Source: Capronia americana (lineage: Eukaryota > Ascomycota > Eurotiomycetes > Chaetothyriales > Herpotrichiellaceae). Taken from it: a DNA stretch of 64,000 nucleotides. Both the position numbers and the translations under genes were made by a program. The notes below the pieces were generated by a model that did not search any database, was not told the DNA's origin, and saw only the letters and a program-made list of their open reading frames with translations. Shown piece by piece: positions 43,154 to 53,686 of the stretch. Position 1 is the first letter of the stretch. Each line of letters starts with the position of its first letter. Location: assembly GCA_016110215.1 (NCBI GenBank), contig JADWQD010000005.1, positions 1,674,001-1,738,000 of the forward strand, given 5' to 3'.

Positions 43154-44362
43154 ATGTCTGCAGAAGTAGCAAGCAATCCAACTCTACCCAACGGGTCTGC
43201 CGATCCTGAAAAGGCGGCTGCCGACCTCGCGACACGCGTTGAGCAGGTCAAGATCGAGGACGACAAAGCTCAGGCGGTGGATATACCTGTGGATGATTTC
43301 AAGAGTGCGAATGAGAATGCCGTCACATCTAACTCAACCCAGCCAACGACACAACCCGAGACCGCGTCGTCTGCTTCGAAGCTGAACCTCCCTCGCACCG
43401 CCGCCGATGGACTAATCAAGACGCCCCTGGCAGAGCCCTTAGAGACCTCGAAGCCCGCTGCGAGGCCAGCATTAACGGCGGATCAAGAGACAAAATATGC
43501 CGCACTCCACAAGAATGTGTCTGCATGGACCGAAATACCAGAGACTTCCGCGAAGGGGTCTAGGACCACGGCCTTGACAGACTCGGAGCGCATGTTCCTG
43601 ACACGAGAATGTCTGCTCCGCTACCTGAGAGCTACAAACTGGAATGTGGCACAAGCAGAGACAAGGCTGAGGAATACACTGGTCTGGCGACGAGAGTATG
43701 GCGTCGAGAAACACACAAAGGACTATATCTCTATCGAGAATGCCACTGGCAAGCAATTGATTCTGGGATGGGATATCGAAGGCCGGACATGCCAGTACAT
43801 GCGACCGTCGAAACAGAACACCGAGCGGAGCGACCGTCAGATTCAGCATTTAGTGTTCATGCTTGAGCGATCGATCGACATGATGCCACCTGGGCAAGAG
43901 ACTCTGGCGCTGCTCATCAACTTTGCAGAGACCAAGTCCGGCCAAGGGGCGACCTTGTCGCAGGGCAAACAGACACTCAATATTCTACAGAACCACTATC
44001 CGGAACGCCTTGGGCGGGCTTTGGTGACCAACGTGCCCTTCTACATCTGGGGCTTCTTCAAGCTGATTACTCCATTCATCGATCCCTTGACGCGGGAGAA
44101 AATCAAGTTCAACGAAGATTCGGGAATTCATGTACCCCGAGAGCACCTGCTGAAGGAGAGCGGCGGACTGGTGGAATTTGAGTACGACCATGAGATCTAC
44201 TGGCCGGCTCTCAATGAATTGTGTGAGCTGAAGCGGGAGGAGTACCGGGCTCGCTGGGAGAAAGGCGGAAAGAGGATTGGAGAGTACGAAGGGTATCTTA
44301 GGGGAGCAAACGAGAAGTCGTTGGCTGAGCGGGAGACGGAAGCGGGCCAGTCGTCTGCCTAG
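43154..44362 (+). CDS. Sec14-like phosphatidylinositol transfer protein (CRAL-TRIO domain)
   Basis: 402 aa, one exon. About 110 disordered residues are followed by the CRAL-TRIO N-terminal helices (ECLLRYLRATNWNVAQAETR, then LVWRREYGV). The lipid-binding domain comes next: GWDIEGRTCQYMRPSKQNTE, LINFAETKSGQGATLSQGK, ILQNHYPERLGRALVTNVPF and WGFFKLITPFIDPLTREKI. This is closest to the Pdr16/Pdr17 branch, which presents phosphatidylinositol to kinases and affects sterol and azole resistance at the cell periphery and lipid droplets. That branch assignment is from motif pattern only. The C-terminus is charged (ANEKSLAERETEAG). The start ATG has a good context. Confidence 0.92.
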   Translation: MSAEVASNPTLPNGSADPEKAAADLATRVEQVKIEDDKAQAVDIPVDDFKSANENAVTSNSTQPTTQPETASSASKLNLPRTAADGLIKTPLAEPLETSKPAARPALTADQETKYAALHKNVSAWTEIPETSAKGSRTTALTDSERMFLTRECLLRYLRATNWNVAQAETRLRNTLVWRREYGVEKHTKDYISIENATGKQLILGWDIEGRTCQYMRPSKQNTERSDRQIQHLVFMLERSIDMMPPGQETLALLINFAETKSGQGATLSQGKQTLNILQNHYPERLGRALVTNVPFYIWGFFKLITPFIDPLTREKIKFNEDSGIHVPREHLLKESGGLVEFEYDHEIYWPALNELCELKREEYRARWEKGGKRIGEYEGYLRGANEKSLAERETEAGQSSA

Positions 44363-44993
44363 AAGGAATGGTAATATTGATTGGCGGCGTCCATGGCGGT
44401 TAAAGCGATTGAATAGATCAGGCACAGGCACCGAAGACTGGATAGATGGTAGGAACAGGAACAGGAAGGAACAGGCATCTTGTCTTGTGACCTCGAGTTG
44501 ACTTGCTCTCGGTTGATTTTCACATGCTATTTTAGCTTCCGACTAACCCACCGATTTCTTCCTCACCCCTCCCTCCATTTCGATTCGGATCAGCCCTCCG
44601 GATTGGCAGCCCTACAATCGTGGGCGGGAACAACGGGATGGCGTGCATCCTCCCAGAGTACGAGGACCGACGTAGTGTGTACTTTCTGCTTGCAGAATAA
44701 GGCTTCGTGCATACGTTAGTTGGGTGCAAAGGGCCTCTTGTTGTGTGACCGACGATCACTTCACCTTCACTTCACTTTCTCGCCTCAACCTGCCCTGCGC
44801 TACCCACTTTCCTCTCCCGCCTCCAGATTTCGACTTGAGCCGACTGCCCGCCTCCCACGTTTTCTCCCCACTCTTCCTCGTCCCTCATCCCTCGTGCTCT
44901 GTCCCAAGCAAAAAGCAAAAAGCAAATCTGCCGTCACGCGCGCAGGAGCAAAACGTTTGTCAAACACAAAGCCATGCAGCGTGGTCGATCGCC
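44363..44993. promoter_or_regulatory. SNF4 upstream region with long pyrimidine-rich leader
   Basis: 631 bases. The stretch 44750-44920 is strongly C/T-rich and keeps open frames on the plus strand. An in-frame ATG at 44724 could extend SNF4 by 90 residues, but that part has leader-like composition. Confidence 0.45.
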
Positions 44994-46400
44994 ATGTCAG
45001 AAGAAACAGAGGTGACACCGGCGCAGACGCCTACCCCGCCACTCGGCCCTCATCAACATCACCCTCAGCGCACGCGCTCCCAACATAACACTACCCCTCC
45101 TTCTCACGCCAGTAATGATGCCCAAGCCACATTTTTGCGCCCGTCAGATCTCCTCCGCCCGAAGCCCGCGCTGCAACCTTCGGCACCTCCTTCACGACCG
45201 CAGCCTGAAAGTCAGATAGACCGAGATGAAAGAGCCGGGCTACAAGCGTGTCGCAACTTTCTCCGCGCGCGCAAGTGCTATGATGTGCTGCCGCTGAGTT
45301 TTCGACTGATAGAGCTGGACGTCGGGCTTACGGTCAAGGAGAGTCTGCAGATTATGGTCCAATGTGGTATGTCTCGAGAGGCAAGACCGGGTTGATGGAA
45401 TGAACCTGTTGAACTGACTTGTTCTTGAAAGGCATTGTCTCTGCGCCGCTATGGGATTCGAATACCTCCACGTATGCCGGTCTCTTGACGGTGAACGACT
45501 ACCTCAACGTCGTGAGATACTACAACCTCCACGCCGACAGGCTAAAGGACGTGGATAAACTTGTTCTCAGCGACTTGAAAGGTACGCTCTCTGTCCTCTA
45601 TGGTCCATTTACACCCGGACCTCACTCGCTCACTCACTTACCCACACCGTGCTAGACGTTGAGAAAGTCCTCAATGTCAGAGCGCCCGAAACCGTCAGCG
45701 CCTCCCCTGAAGCAATCCTCTACGATGCTCTTCGGAAACAATTAGTCTCCCGAGCTCGCCGCATACCCCTCGTATCCTACGACTCCGACACGCAACGCAC
45801 CATGGTCACATCGGTAATAACACAATACCGTATCCTTAAGTTTATTGCCATGAACGTGAAAGAAACCGACATGCTGAAGAAACCTCTTGCAGTTATCAAG
45901 CTGGGAACGTACACGGAGATTGTGAGGTGTAGTATGGATAGCAGTGTGTTGGACGTGGTTGATATCATGGTCACCAAGAATATTAGTTCCGTGCCTGTGG
46001 TCACAACGGAGGGTAAGCACCCCGTCCATCCCTGCAAGCACTCGCCGGAACTATGTCTTACTAACGCGCGTATTCGGTAGGCGTCCTCCTCAACGTCTTC
46101 GAAGCTGTCGACGTGATCGAAATCCTCAAGTCCGGCGACTACGGCAATCTGACCTGGACCGTCGGGCGTGCTCTTAGTGCTCGCTCCGCCACACACCCGG
46201 GCATATACTGCTGCAGCATCGATGACGGCCTAGACACCATCTTTGAAACGATCAAGAAGAGCCGCGTGCACCGCATGATGGTCGTGGATGACACCAACAT
46301 GCTCAAAGGTGTCTTGAGTTTGAGTGACATTTTGCATTATTTGCTCGTGGATGGAGAGGAGCACGGCCATGTCGAAGGGAGGATGACTTATGGGGCGTGA
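44994..46400 (+). CDS. SNF4: AMPK/SNF1 complex gamma subunit (four CBS domains)
   Basis: Four exons (44994-45366, 45432-45581, 45656-46012, 46081-46400) join in frame to 399 aa, with introns of 65, 74 and 68 bases. A Pro/Gln-rich head of about 75 residues precedes the CBS repeats: CYDVLPLSFRLIELDVGLTV, SAPLWDSNTSTYAGLLTVND, ARRIPLVSYDSDTQR, KNISSVPVVTTEGVLLNVFE and SRVHRMMVVDDTNMLKGVLS. Each repeat pair binds adenine nucleotides. The subunit relieves autoinhibition of the Snf1 kinase and so governs carbon-source responses. The ATG at 44994 opens a leader typical of Pezizomycotina members. An in-frame ATG at 44724 was judged to be in the leader. Confidence 0.95.
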
Positions 46401-47221
46401 GTGTCAGAGTCAATGACAGGTATAAGGACCAGATTCGCCAGATCAGAGGCCAAAGCGAAGGCAAGATAGGGTGTGCTCAGTGTCCAGCCGCAAACAGAAG
46501 GCGTTTAAAAGGTCGAATTGCGAGTGACGGAATCTAGCTATCCGCAGGGATTGTCGGAATTGGAAAGGATACCAGCATAGGGATCCAACAGGAGCATAGC
46601 CCGGCGTTCTCCAATGATGGTGCGGATCACGGACTGGCTCAAGGGTAGGTCGATGGACGGATGGATTGACGACCCTGAATGTGCTTCATGGGGGTTTGGG
46701 AACGCAGGAACTAGAAATACTGTCAGAGTCGAATGAAGCATGCTGTTGTGGCTGATAGAAACAGACTCCAGACCTTCGTCGCTAGGACACAATGTTAATA
46801 CACATTCCATTACTCTGTCGATTTGGTCATGATTCCATGGCAGCAGCGAAGGGGGGGATGGTGTTCTGACTGTGGCTTGAAGTCATTCAAGGGACTGCTG
46901 GGATTCGTAGGATACGAGCAAACAGACACAGCACCGTTCGAGGCTTCTGAATGAGTAGAAAATTCCATTGTGACTATGAGAAAATCCTGTCTTCCTTGAT
47001 GTTAGAGAGTCAGGATATTGGTTTCGCCTCCAGTTCATTCATGAGCCACGATCAACGAGGAGCCACAGTTGAAGCCTTCCATAATTGACAGCAAGCCATC
47101 CTTGCCCATAAGCCCGTTTCGACGCGGAATCTTTGGAGGACATTGACTGCATTACGAGCCCTGTGTGGGAATTTGTCGTGATCTGCTTTGGTAGCTAGGT
47201 TCCCTGTCATGTTTCATCCCT
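46401..47221. other. Convergent 3' flanks, 0.82 kb
   Basis: Between the ends of SNF4 and the lipocalin-like gene. The one open frame (46538-46810, minus) has no domain. Nothing is seen. Confidence 0.35.
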
Positions 47222-47788
47222 TCACAGCTTCAATTCCCTGGCCCCATGTGGAGGTTGTGTCGCATTGTTCTGGGAGCACTTCCGCCATTTGAGGCACAGG
47301 ACGCGTTCGGTCCCCTCCCACTCGATCGGAGATTCGGGTCCCAGCATGATGTAGTCATGGCCATCTTCCTGGAAGAGGTCTGCCAGTCGGACTTGCAAGG
47401 TATTGATCAAGTTTGGGTGCATGCTGATTTGAGCGTGATGGACGATTGTCTGAGGTCTGCCAGGTTCTTCGTCAAGATAGAATGGTCCGCCATACGCCAT
47501 GGTCTTCTTCGCCGCATTAGCCAGTTCTTCGATGTTGCCGTGTTTCCAGTCGTGCTCGAATGGTTTGAGGCCGCCCTCTTGCAGCAAAGCCGCCATGTAC
47601 CCATCGTTGCTGTACATGATTTGTCCTTTAGCATCTTGGCCCATGGGGTAGACAACGTCATCTGGGTCCTCGGGGTTGATGGCGACATAGAAGACGAGGT
47701 CCCAGGTGCCGATGATCCGCGAGCGAAAAGATGGCATAGTTGCAGGCGTGGGGATCGGGTTTTGGGGTTCAGCAGTGGTAGCAGACAT
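47222..47788 (-). CDS. Lipocalin-like domain protein
   Basis: 188 aa in one exon. The pattern GTWDLVFYVAIN, VYPMGQDAKGQIMYSNDGYM and AALLQEGG matches the lipocalin-like family 5: a small beta barrel in which GTW opens the first strand and a YPxGxDAxG...DGYM block follows. A proline-rich head of 18 residues precedes the domain. No signal peptide is present, so it is likely cytosolic. Members are often found next to biosynthetic genes or as stand-alone proteins, and their ligands are mostly unknown. The neighbours here are core genes, so no pathway is suggested. The nearby alternative ATG at codon 18 would also keep the whole domain. Confidence 0.75.
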   Translation of the reverse strand: MSATTAEPQNPIPTPATMPSFRSRIIGTWDLVFYVAINPEDPDDVVYPMGQDAKGQIMYSNDGYMAALLQEGGLKPFEHDWKHGNIEELANAAKKTMAYGGPFYLDEEPGRPQTIVHHAQISMHPNLINTLQVRLADLFQEDGHDYIMLGPESPIEWEGTERVLCLKWRKCSQNNATQPPHGARELKL

Positions 47789-48447
47789 GGTGGTATTTCA
47801 GAACTCGTGAGAGACGAAGAAGATATGAGCAAAAAAGAAAGGAGAGAGACGGGATTGTCAAGCAGCGGCAAATAAGCAAATAGTTTTCAGTCCCACGTTG
47901 TTTGCGCGCAAAGAAGACGTGCGGTCAGATGGCATGGATAGACGAGATGATTGCAGCTTGACACTGGGGGAGGCAAGAGCCGCAGACAACCAGCATCACC
48001 GCATTCCTCTTGCACGGCACCTGCGACCCCTTACCCTCGACTTTGTGAAGTGCGTTTGACAAAATGCGTACTTTCCGCAGCACACAGGCCTTGTCACCCA
48101 CCTAATGAGACAAATCATGCTCGCTTGCTGTTGGATAGGTGTCTAATTCATCTTGAATATCTGCATAGGTTACTGCGGCCCTAATGCCACCTTCACCTGG
48201 TCGTGGTTTAGAATGAAGTGACAGGAGATTTGAGAAGAGATTCACAACTGTTGTTGGAGTTTCGAACTGTACAGCTGACTGTCTGCTCTGACGTAGTGCT
48301 TGGTGAATCACATACTCCGCCGTATCTGCGAACCAACGTCGAGCGGCCTGCAAAGTACATATTTTATTATGAGAGTTGTAGCAGGCAGAGTTGATCCCAC
48401 ACTCTCCCGAAGCCTAGTTCGCCTTGCATTTGCAGGGCACCCTCACC
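47789..48447. promoter_or_regulatory. Divergent promoter of lipocalin-like gene and MFAP1 gene
   Basis: 659 bases. It contains the doubtful minus-strand open frame listed next. No regulatory site was assigned. Confidence 0.4.
48102..48353 (-). CDS. Doubtful small open frame or exon, unknown
   Basis: Up to 83 codons ending at 48102. The composition is protein-like (ADTAEYVIHQALRQSRQSAV, then TTVVNLFSNLLSLHS). The open part is preceded by a splice-acceptor-like ttgcag, so it might be the last exon of a small gene whose first exon overlaps the MFAP1 leader. No domain and no convincing first exon were found. It may well be chance. Confidence 0.22.
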   Translation of the reverse strand: MQAARRWFADTAEYVIHQALRQSRQSAVQFETPTTVVNLFSNLLSLHSKPRPGEGGIRAAVTYADIQDELDTYPTASEHDLSH

Positions 48448-49992
48448 ATGCCCCCTCCTATGCCTAATCCCGCAAAACGGTTTACTGCAAACCCTGCAAG
48501 ACCCGTTGGAAGGTATCGTCCCGGCAAGCCAGTTGCGGAACAAGAATCCTCTGACGAAGAAGAATCAGAGGAAGAACAGCAAAGCCAGAAGCCACCTCAG
48601 AGAAGACCACAGCCGTCCCGACCGCAGCCCGCAAAGCCCCCGGTACAGAGACGAGACGAGAGCGAGGATGAGGACGAGGAAGGATTTGTTACAGACGATG
48701 AGGATGGCGCCGATGCCACGGCGTCGAAGGTGTCAGCGCCGCAGGTGAAGGGTGCAGCTATAGGTTCACGGACAGATCGCACCAGTCAGGCGGACATCAA
48801 AGAGGAATCTGAAGACGAGGAAGATGAATCAGAAGATGAATCCTCAGAAGAGGAGGAGGAAAGCTCTGAAGAAGACGTCCCTCAGCGCAAGTTCCAACGT
48901 CCTACATTCATTAAAAAATCAGATCGAAACCTATCGTCTACCCCGCAAGCCTCCAATGCTACACCCGAAGCGGTGGCAAATGGCACGCCTGCCCCCGAGC
49001 CAGAAATGGACACGCACGCCCGGCGGCTCGCGCAGGCAGAACTCCTCATAAAGGACAAACTCGAACGAGATGCGATCGCTCGTGCACAAGGGAAGAAAGC
49101 ATGGGACGATGACGACGACATCATCCCCGAATCTATGGTGGACGACACGGACGGCCTCGACCCTGAAGGCGAGTTCCAAGCCTGGAAACTCCGCGAGCTG
49201 AAGCGTCTAAAACGAGATCGCGAGGCCCTCATCGCACGAGAGAAGGAGATCGAAGAAATCGAACGGCGGCGAAATCTCACTGCGGAAGAACGTGAGAAGG
49301 AAGACCAGGCCTATCTCGAGAAGCAAAAGGCCGACCGCGAGGAGAATCGCCATGAAGCCTCGTACCTAGCTCGGTACCACCATAAAGGTGCATTCTTTCA
49401 AGGCGACGAAACGGCAGAAGTACTGAAGAAGAGAGATGTCATGGGCGCACGCTTCGAAGACCAAGTATCTGATAAGTCGGCACTGCCAGAATACATGCGC
49501 ATACGTGACATGACCAAACTGGGTAAGAAGGGAAGAACAAGGTACACGGATATGAAGAACGAGGATACGGGGCGTTTTGGAGAGGACGTGAAGAGATGGC
49601 GAGGCAGTGGTGGTGGACCTGGCACTGGTGAGAGAAGGGATTCCGACATGAGAGGCGTCGATGAGCGGTTCTTGCCTGATGATCGGCGAAGTGGAGGGAC
49701 ACCTGGCCCAACCGGTGCGAACGCGAGTGCTGTTGCTCCACGACGCGAGAGAGCGGAAGACAGCGACAGGAACAGAGAGAGGGACAGAGATGGGCATCGA
49801 GACACATATCGTCCCGGAGACACAAGCCGGGATCGGCGGGATGGAACCCGCGAGCGTGATAGGCGGAAACGCTCACACTCTCGATCAAGATCTCGTTCGC
49901 GGTCGCCCCGAAGACGGAAGAGAGATCATTCATACGAGCGAGACTCGAGAGAAAGAGGCGACTACCGACACAGAGATAGTGTCAGAGCTTGA
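48448..49992 (+). CDS. MFAP1 homologue, spliceosome component, with RS-rich tail
   Basis: 514 aa, one exon, from ATG 48448. The first 170 residues are acidic and Ser-rich with repeated EESEDEEDES-like runs. The conserved MFAP1 domain follows: AELLIKDKLERDAIARAQGK, DDIIPESMVDDTDGLDPEGE, FQAWKLRELKRLKRDREALI and RRRNLTAEERE. The end of the domain is YLARYHHKGAFFQG, then VLKKRDVMGARFEDQVSDKS and MRIRDMTKLGKKGRTRYTDM. MFAP1 is a core factor of the pre-B and B complexes of the spliceosome (yeast Spp381 is a short relative). The final 90 residues are an Arg/Asp/Ser-rich tail with an alternating Arg-Ser run, as in SR splicing proteins. The tail could be an addition in this lineage. Confidence 0.92.
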   Translation: MPPPMPNPAKRFTANPARPVGRYRPGKPVAEQESSDEEESEEEQQSQKPPQRRPQPSRPQPAKPPVQRRDESEDEDEEGFVTDDEDGADATASKVSAPQVKGAAIGSRTDRTSQADIKEESEDEEDESEDESSEEEEESSEEDVPQRKFQRPTFIKKSDRNLSSTPQASNATPEAVANGTPAPEPEMDTHARRLAQAELLIKDKLERDAIARAQGKKAWDDDDDIIPESMVDDTDGLDPEGEFQAWKLRELKRLKRDREALIAREKEIEEIERRRNLTAEEREKEDQAYLEKQKADREENRHEASYLARYHHKGAFFQGDETAEVLKKRDVMGARFEDQVSDKSALPEYMRIRDMTKLGKKGRTRYTDMKNEDTGRFGEDVKRWRGSGGGPGTGERRDSDMRGVDERFLPDDRRSGGTPGPTGANASAVAPRRERAEDSDRNRERDRDGHRDTYRPGDTSRDRRDGTRERDRRKRSHSRSRSRSRSPRRRKRDHSYERDSRERGDYRHRDSVRA

Positions 49993-51066
49993 GGATCCAG
50001 ATCAAGACAGAAATCACTACATGAGGACCGTGTGAACGCCTGGAGATCGGAGCTTGGCCACCTGACGAGGCGAATCCTGAATTCATAGACCGCATGGCAG
50101 CCCATGTGTGTCTTTTTCAGCGAGGCTGGAACAAGTGGTGTGAACCCGCTGTGGACTTCATGTGCTCATGTCTTCTGCGCATGCATCCCTGAGCCGTGCG
50201 TCGTCCCTGTCTGTTAGTTCTTGTACATGATACGAGTCCTACATGGATCGAGTACCAGCGACAATATTACATCACCCTAAGCCGAGATTTGAAGACGATA
50301 TCATTCTCTGCGGGATTTCTATGTGACTGAGAACCATGCAGTCGGGTGTTGTCTCCAGCAGATGTCGACTCGACAGAGTGACCCCAGCGTCTCCGTCGAG
50401 GCTGAGGTCAAGATGCTACAACCTTCCTCGACGAAGTGATTCCCCTAGAAAAGGTGAGTGTGTTGTCGCAGATGTCGTGGCTCATTTATCGACCCCATGC
50501 CCCATTCATGCTGCATGCCTATCATTTCATCCCTGGTTACACTCTCACAGCGGAGGCGTCCTAGAATATCGAAATCCTCGACCCGGGTTAAGTGTTCATC
50601 TATTCAATTGTGACCCCTTGAGCCTTCGACTCCCACACTCAGAAATCGTCTCATCACATTGCTCATGCTTGTTTGTCTGCAAATCCCTCACTTTCACACC
50701 CTTTATCACGATGTCAATACCGTCCCTCGTCTCTGGCAATCCACCTCAATACCGACTGTTGACCTGGTCACTCACTTGTGTTGTGACAGGGGCGAATCGT
50801 TGCTTGTCGTCCGTTTCCCAGCACCATCACTGTCGAAGACCTTTACCCAAACAACATTCGTTGGGAAGGCCGCCCGTTAGAGTATAAGACGACCGTGTTC
50901 CTTCAGCACCTCGAATCTTCCCATCTTCTCCATCCTAAACATTGACCGCGGTTACCGGCCGCCATCAAGAAACACTCAATCACTAGTGAAAGCGTTTTAC
51001 GTACACCAAACACCGTCAAATATATCATCACACCTGAGTCCAATTTCCCCTTGTAAAAGAGCCGAA
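49993..51066. promoter_or_regulatory. Intergenic, 1.07 kb, upstream of the proline-rich gene
   Basis: The plus-strand open frame at 50336-50887 has no domain and leader-like composition (C/T-rich). It most likely includes a long 5' leader of the next gene. Nothing else is seen. Confidence 0.35.
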
Positions 51067-51838
51067 ATGACTTGTTGCAGTAAGTATTCTTTACCCCCTT
51101 CACGAGCATCATAAGAAACTGACCTTCCATGCACAGGAAGCAGTTATAAACCTCGCTTGGGCAACGCCGCATCCCTAGACCCTCGACCTCCATCTCCACC
51201 TCGTGACAATAGCAAGCCTAGACGCAAAGTTGCCCATTTCGACTCTTGGCCGATACACCCTCCGTCTAACGAGCGATGGGCTCGGTTTAAGGCCACGCAG
51301 GTCGATTCCGATCCTCGATCTCTCGCTCCAGCGACCAACGACGACCACAGTCGCATTCGCTGCAAGAGATGCCCCGGTGGTAAGGCCACGGTGGGGGAAA
51401 TTCGACTTGATGACTCTCCTGCTCCTCCTCCTCCTCCTTCTCCCGGATCGAATCCACGACCATCTACTCGTACTCCCCTGGACGATCCACCTCCACTTCC
51501 ACCTCCACCTCGGCCACCCACGGATCATGATTGTTACGTAGTAGTCACATACGGATATGGTAAGTCGCCCTCCCTCCCGCCCGGTCCAGCGGCGTTACCA
51601 GCCGTCCATACCAGGGCGTGATGACTGATGGTATGAATTCCAACGCGAACCAGGCGTTATCGGGCGCGAACCGGTCTCAGGTCTCGTCCATTGTGATCTA
51701 TTCCGTCCGGAGACGCCTCCTCTTCCTCAACCTCCTCCTGCTCCTCCTCCTCGTCGACCGCACGCAGACGAACAGTCACCTCCCACCAAGACGGCTATGG
51801 AAATGAGTGCCGTCAAGATGGTCTCCGTGACGACGTAG
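51067..51838 (+). CDS. Proline-rich hypothetical protein with 13-base first coding exon
   Basis: Exons 51067-51079, 51137-51559 and 51654-51838 join to 206 aa. All four splice sites are consensus (GTAAGT donors, CACAG and ACCAG acceptors) and keep one frame. The first exon encodes only MTCC plus one base. The protein continues RSSYKPRLGNAASL and is rich in Pro and Arg, with KPRRKVAHFDSWPIHPPSNE and CKRCPGG, then poly-Pro runs and CYVVVTYGYGVIGREP. The N-terminal Cys pair could be a lipidation site, but this is a guess. No known family. The antisense frame is also open because of base composition. The tidy splicing is the main support for this strand. Confidence 0.55.
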
Positions 51839-51882
51839 TAGTCCTGCGCGCGGTTCATTCGCCTGCCTGCCCACCCCCGACT

Positions 51883-51906
51883 GACTCGACTCGACTCGAC
51901 TCGACT
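51883..51906. repeat. Pentanucleotide microsatellite (GACTC)n
   Basis: About five near-perfect copies of gactc. Confidence 0.8.
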
Positions 51907-52213
51907 ATTCTTCGACCTTCATTCAGATGAACTCACTGCCGGCCCCTGCAATGCGACTATTGTGCAAGTATACACTTCGCCTGAGATAGTTTGGATTCAC
52001 TCGGGCGAGAGAGCTCAAGTTATCTACAGGACAAGTTTAGATGGAAGCGAGCCGGATCGAGGCGAAGCGGCGAAGCGACATGAAGCGAACGACGTTATGG
52101 TGGGCGAGGGAGACCGCGCAGGGAGGAACAATCATCTGCGAAGCGCTTACATACTGTACTAGGTCGGTCTGTACGGTACCTAGTTTAGTTGCATCCAAAG
52201 GAGATCTTCGGAC

Positions 52214-52236
52214 ATGTGTGTGCGTGTGTGTGTGTG
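52214..52236. repeat. TG dinucleotide microsatellite
   Basis: Tandem tg with one cg interruption. Confidence 0.8.
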
Positions 52237-52369
52237 ACGGGACTTTCCACTTCCATTCGACGCGTGTAACAATTGAAATAGAATAATAGAATACTGTAGC
52301 TTGATCGTTGACTACCTATTGAACGGCCAAACTACCGTATGACATGACTATTGCCAATATCGATGCCTT

Positions 52370-52392
52370 CCTGCCTTGCCTTGCCTTGCCTT
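52370..52392. repeat. Pentanucleotide microsatellite (CCTTG)n
   Basis: About four copies of ccttg. Confidence 0.8.
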
Positions 52393-52471
52393 ACGTTCCG
52401 GTCTACGCTTCTCTCTAGAGCGTGACTCCGCAACGCAACGACGACGTTGTTCGATTCCAAACAACCGAGAA

Positions 52472-52553
52472 CAGTCAGTCAGTCAGTCAGTCAGTCAGTC
52501 AGTCAGTCAGTCAGTCAGTCAGTCAGTCAGTCAGTCAGTCAGTCAGTCAGTCA
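52472..52553. repeat. Tetranucleotide microsatellite (CAGT)n, about 20 copies
   Basis: A perfect tandem of cagt that ends two bases before the run of N. The true array is probably longer than shown, because the assembly stops in it. Confidence 0.95.
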
Positions 52554-52555
52554 CG

Positions 52556-52652
52556 NNNNNNNNNNNNNNNNNNNNNNNNNNNNNNNNNNNNNNNNNNNNN
52601 NNNNNNNNNNNNNNNNNNNNNNNNNNNNNNNNNNNNNNNNNNNNNNNNNNNN
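52556..52652. other. Assembly gap (97 N)
   Basis: Unknown bases. Any open frame drawn across it is meaningless. Confidence 1.
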
Positions 52653-53686
52653 ATGCGCAGTAAGGGTCTGTCTCTGTTAAGGTCCGAAGTGCCGTCCATC
52701 CCTGGAGAGGCGCGATATTGACGGACACTGTGGAATGAACTTTACTATACTACTGTAGGCCGGGCTCTCTTTGCCGACGCAATGGGGTTGACCCATGGCA
52801 CATCCTCTCCAACTACTCTGTCTTACTAGATGATTCAGGCTAGAGTACTGGAAGTGAGGAAGGAACCTCATCTGCGTAGCTCCCCCAATTGAATGAACAA
52901 GGCCAGCTAGTAACGACGTTTCACGCCCCGAGACAAAAGTTTCGTCGGCTTGCATCTGGCATATATTCATCCGTGAGCGAAAGCCCCTTCTCTAATCTTG
53001 GTGGCATGATGCTGACCCGCCTTGGACAGCAACGTACAGAACTCGATCCGATCTGCCGAGCGACGCATACAACCCAGCCTTATGGAGGTGCATAAAAAAG
53101 GATTTCCCTGGATGGATGCTCGGCCCTGTAATTAGACCCATCCGACCTTGTCCAATGCCCAAGCCAGGTCCCGTACCACTTGCCGCCGCTGCTCTAGTTG
53201 TGGGGACCGCATAGGTGAAGCTTGACGTTTCGCCGGTCTCTCCCTCCGAGTCGATCCTGAACGGGGTTATGTGCCCGGATACCTGAAGGCGCACCATTTG
53301 CGAAAGTAGGGGAGAATAGACGCGCTGAGTCTGAACGGTGCAGCTGATGGCGCAGTGTCGAGAGGGAAAATGCCCTTCTGCACTGCGCGCAGAGGCTCTC
53401 GATATTCGGCGCCGAGCTGCCGAGGGGACAGCTACATGTACCATCGAGCTAGGATACAAGACTGACATGCCTGATCTGATATGGTAGTCCATGTGTATGT
53501 TCTCCTTCGTGCTCCAGGCGGTTGGTGTACCTCGTCGTCTGAGTCGTCGCTCGTGTGTGCGTTTTCGCAGCGGCGTCCATGCTGGATACCATCATCGGCT
53601 CGCAGTGTCGCCATTCTATTGTTCCGTTTATGGTGCTCAGTAGACCGTTCGATAAGTCCATCTTCTCATTCTCTCGGGCCTGCGTC

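Larger units (their letters stand above)
51839..53686. other. Gene-free, repeat-rich stretch containing an assembly gap
   Basis: 1.85 kb between the proline-rich gene and the TRS31 stop. Several simple repeats lie in the first 720 bases and a gap follows (listed separately). Open frames at 52992-53492 and 53449-53853 (minus) have no domain. No gene is supported. Confidence 0.5.

Noticed and set aside
44724..44993. SNF4 start at 44724
   Set aside because: The added 90 residues come from a pyrimidine-rich leader and are not protein-like.
52472..52553. CRISPR-like regular repeat
   Set aside because: Simple 4-base tandem with no spacers, in a eukaryotic genome.
52376..52728. Open frames across the gap
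   Set aside because: Made of microsatellite Ser-Val-Gln repeats and unknown bases.
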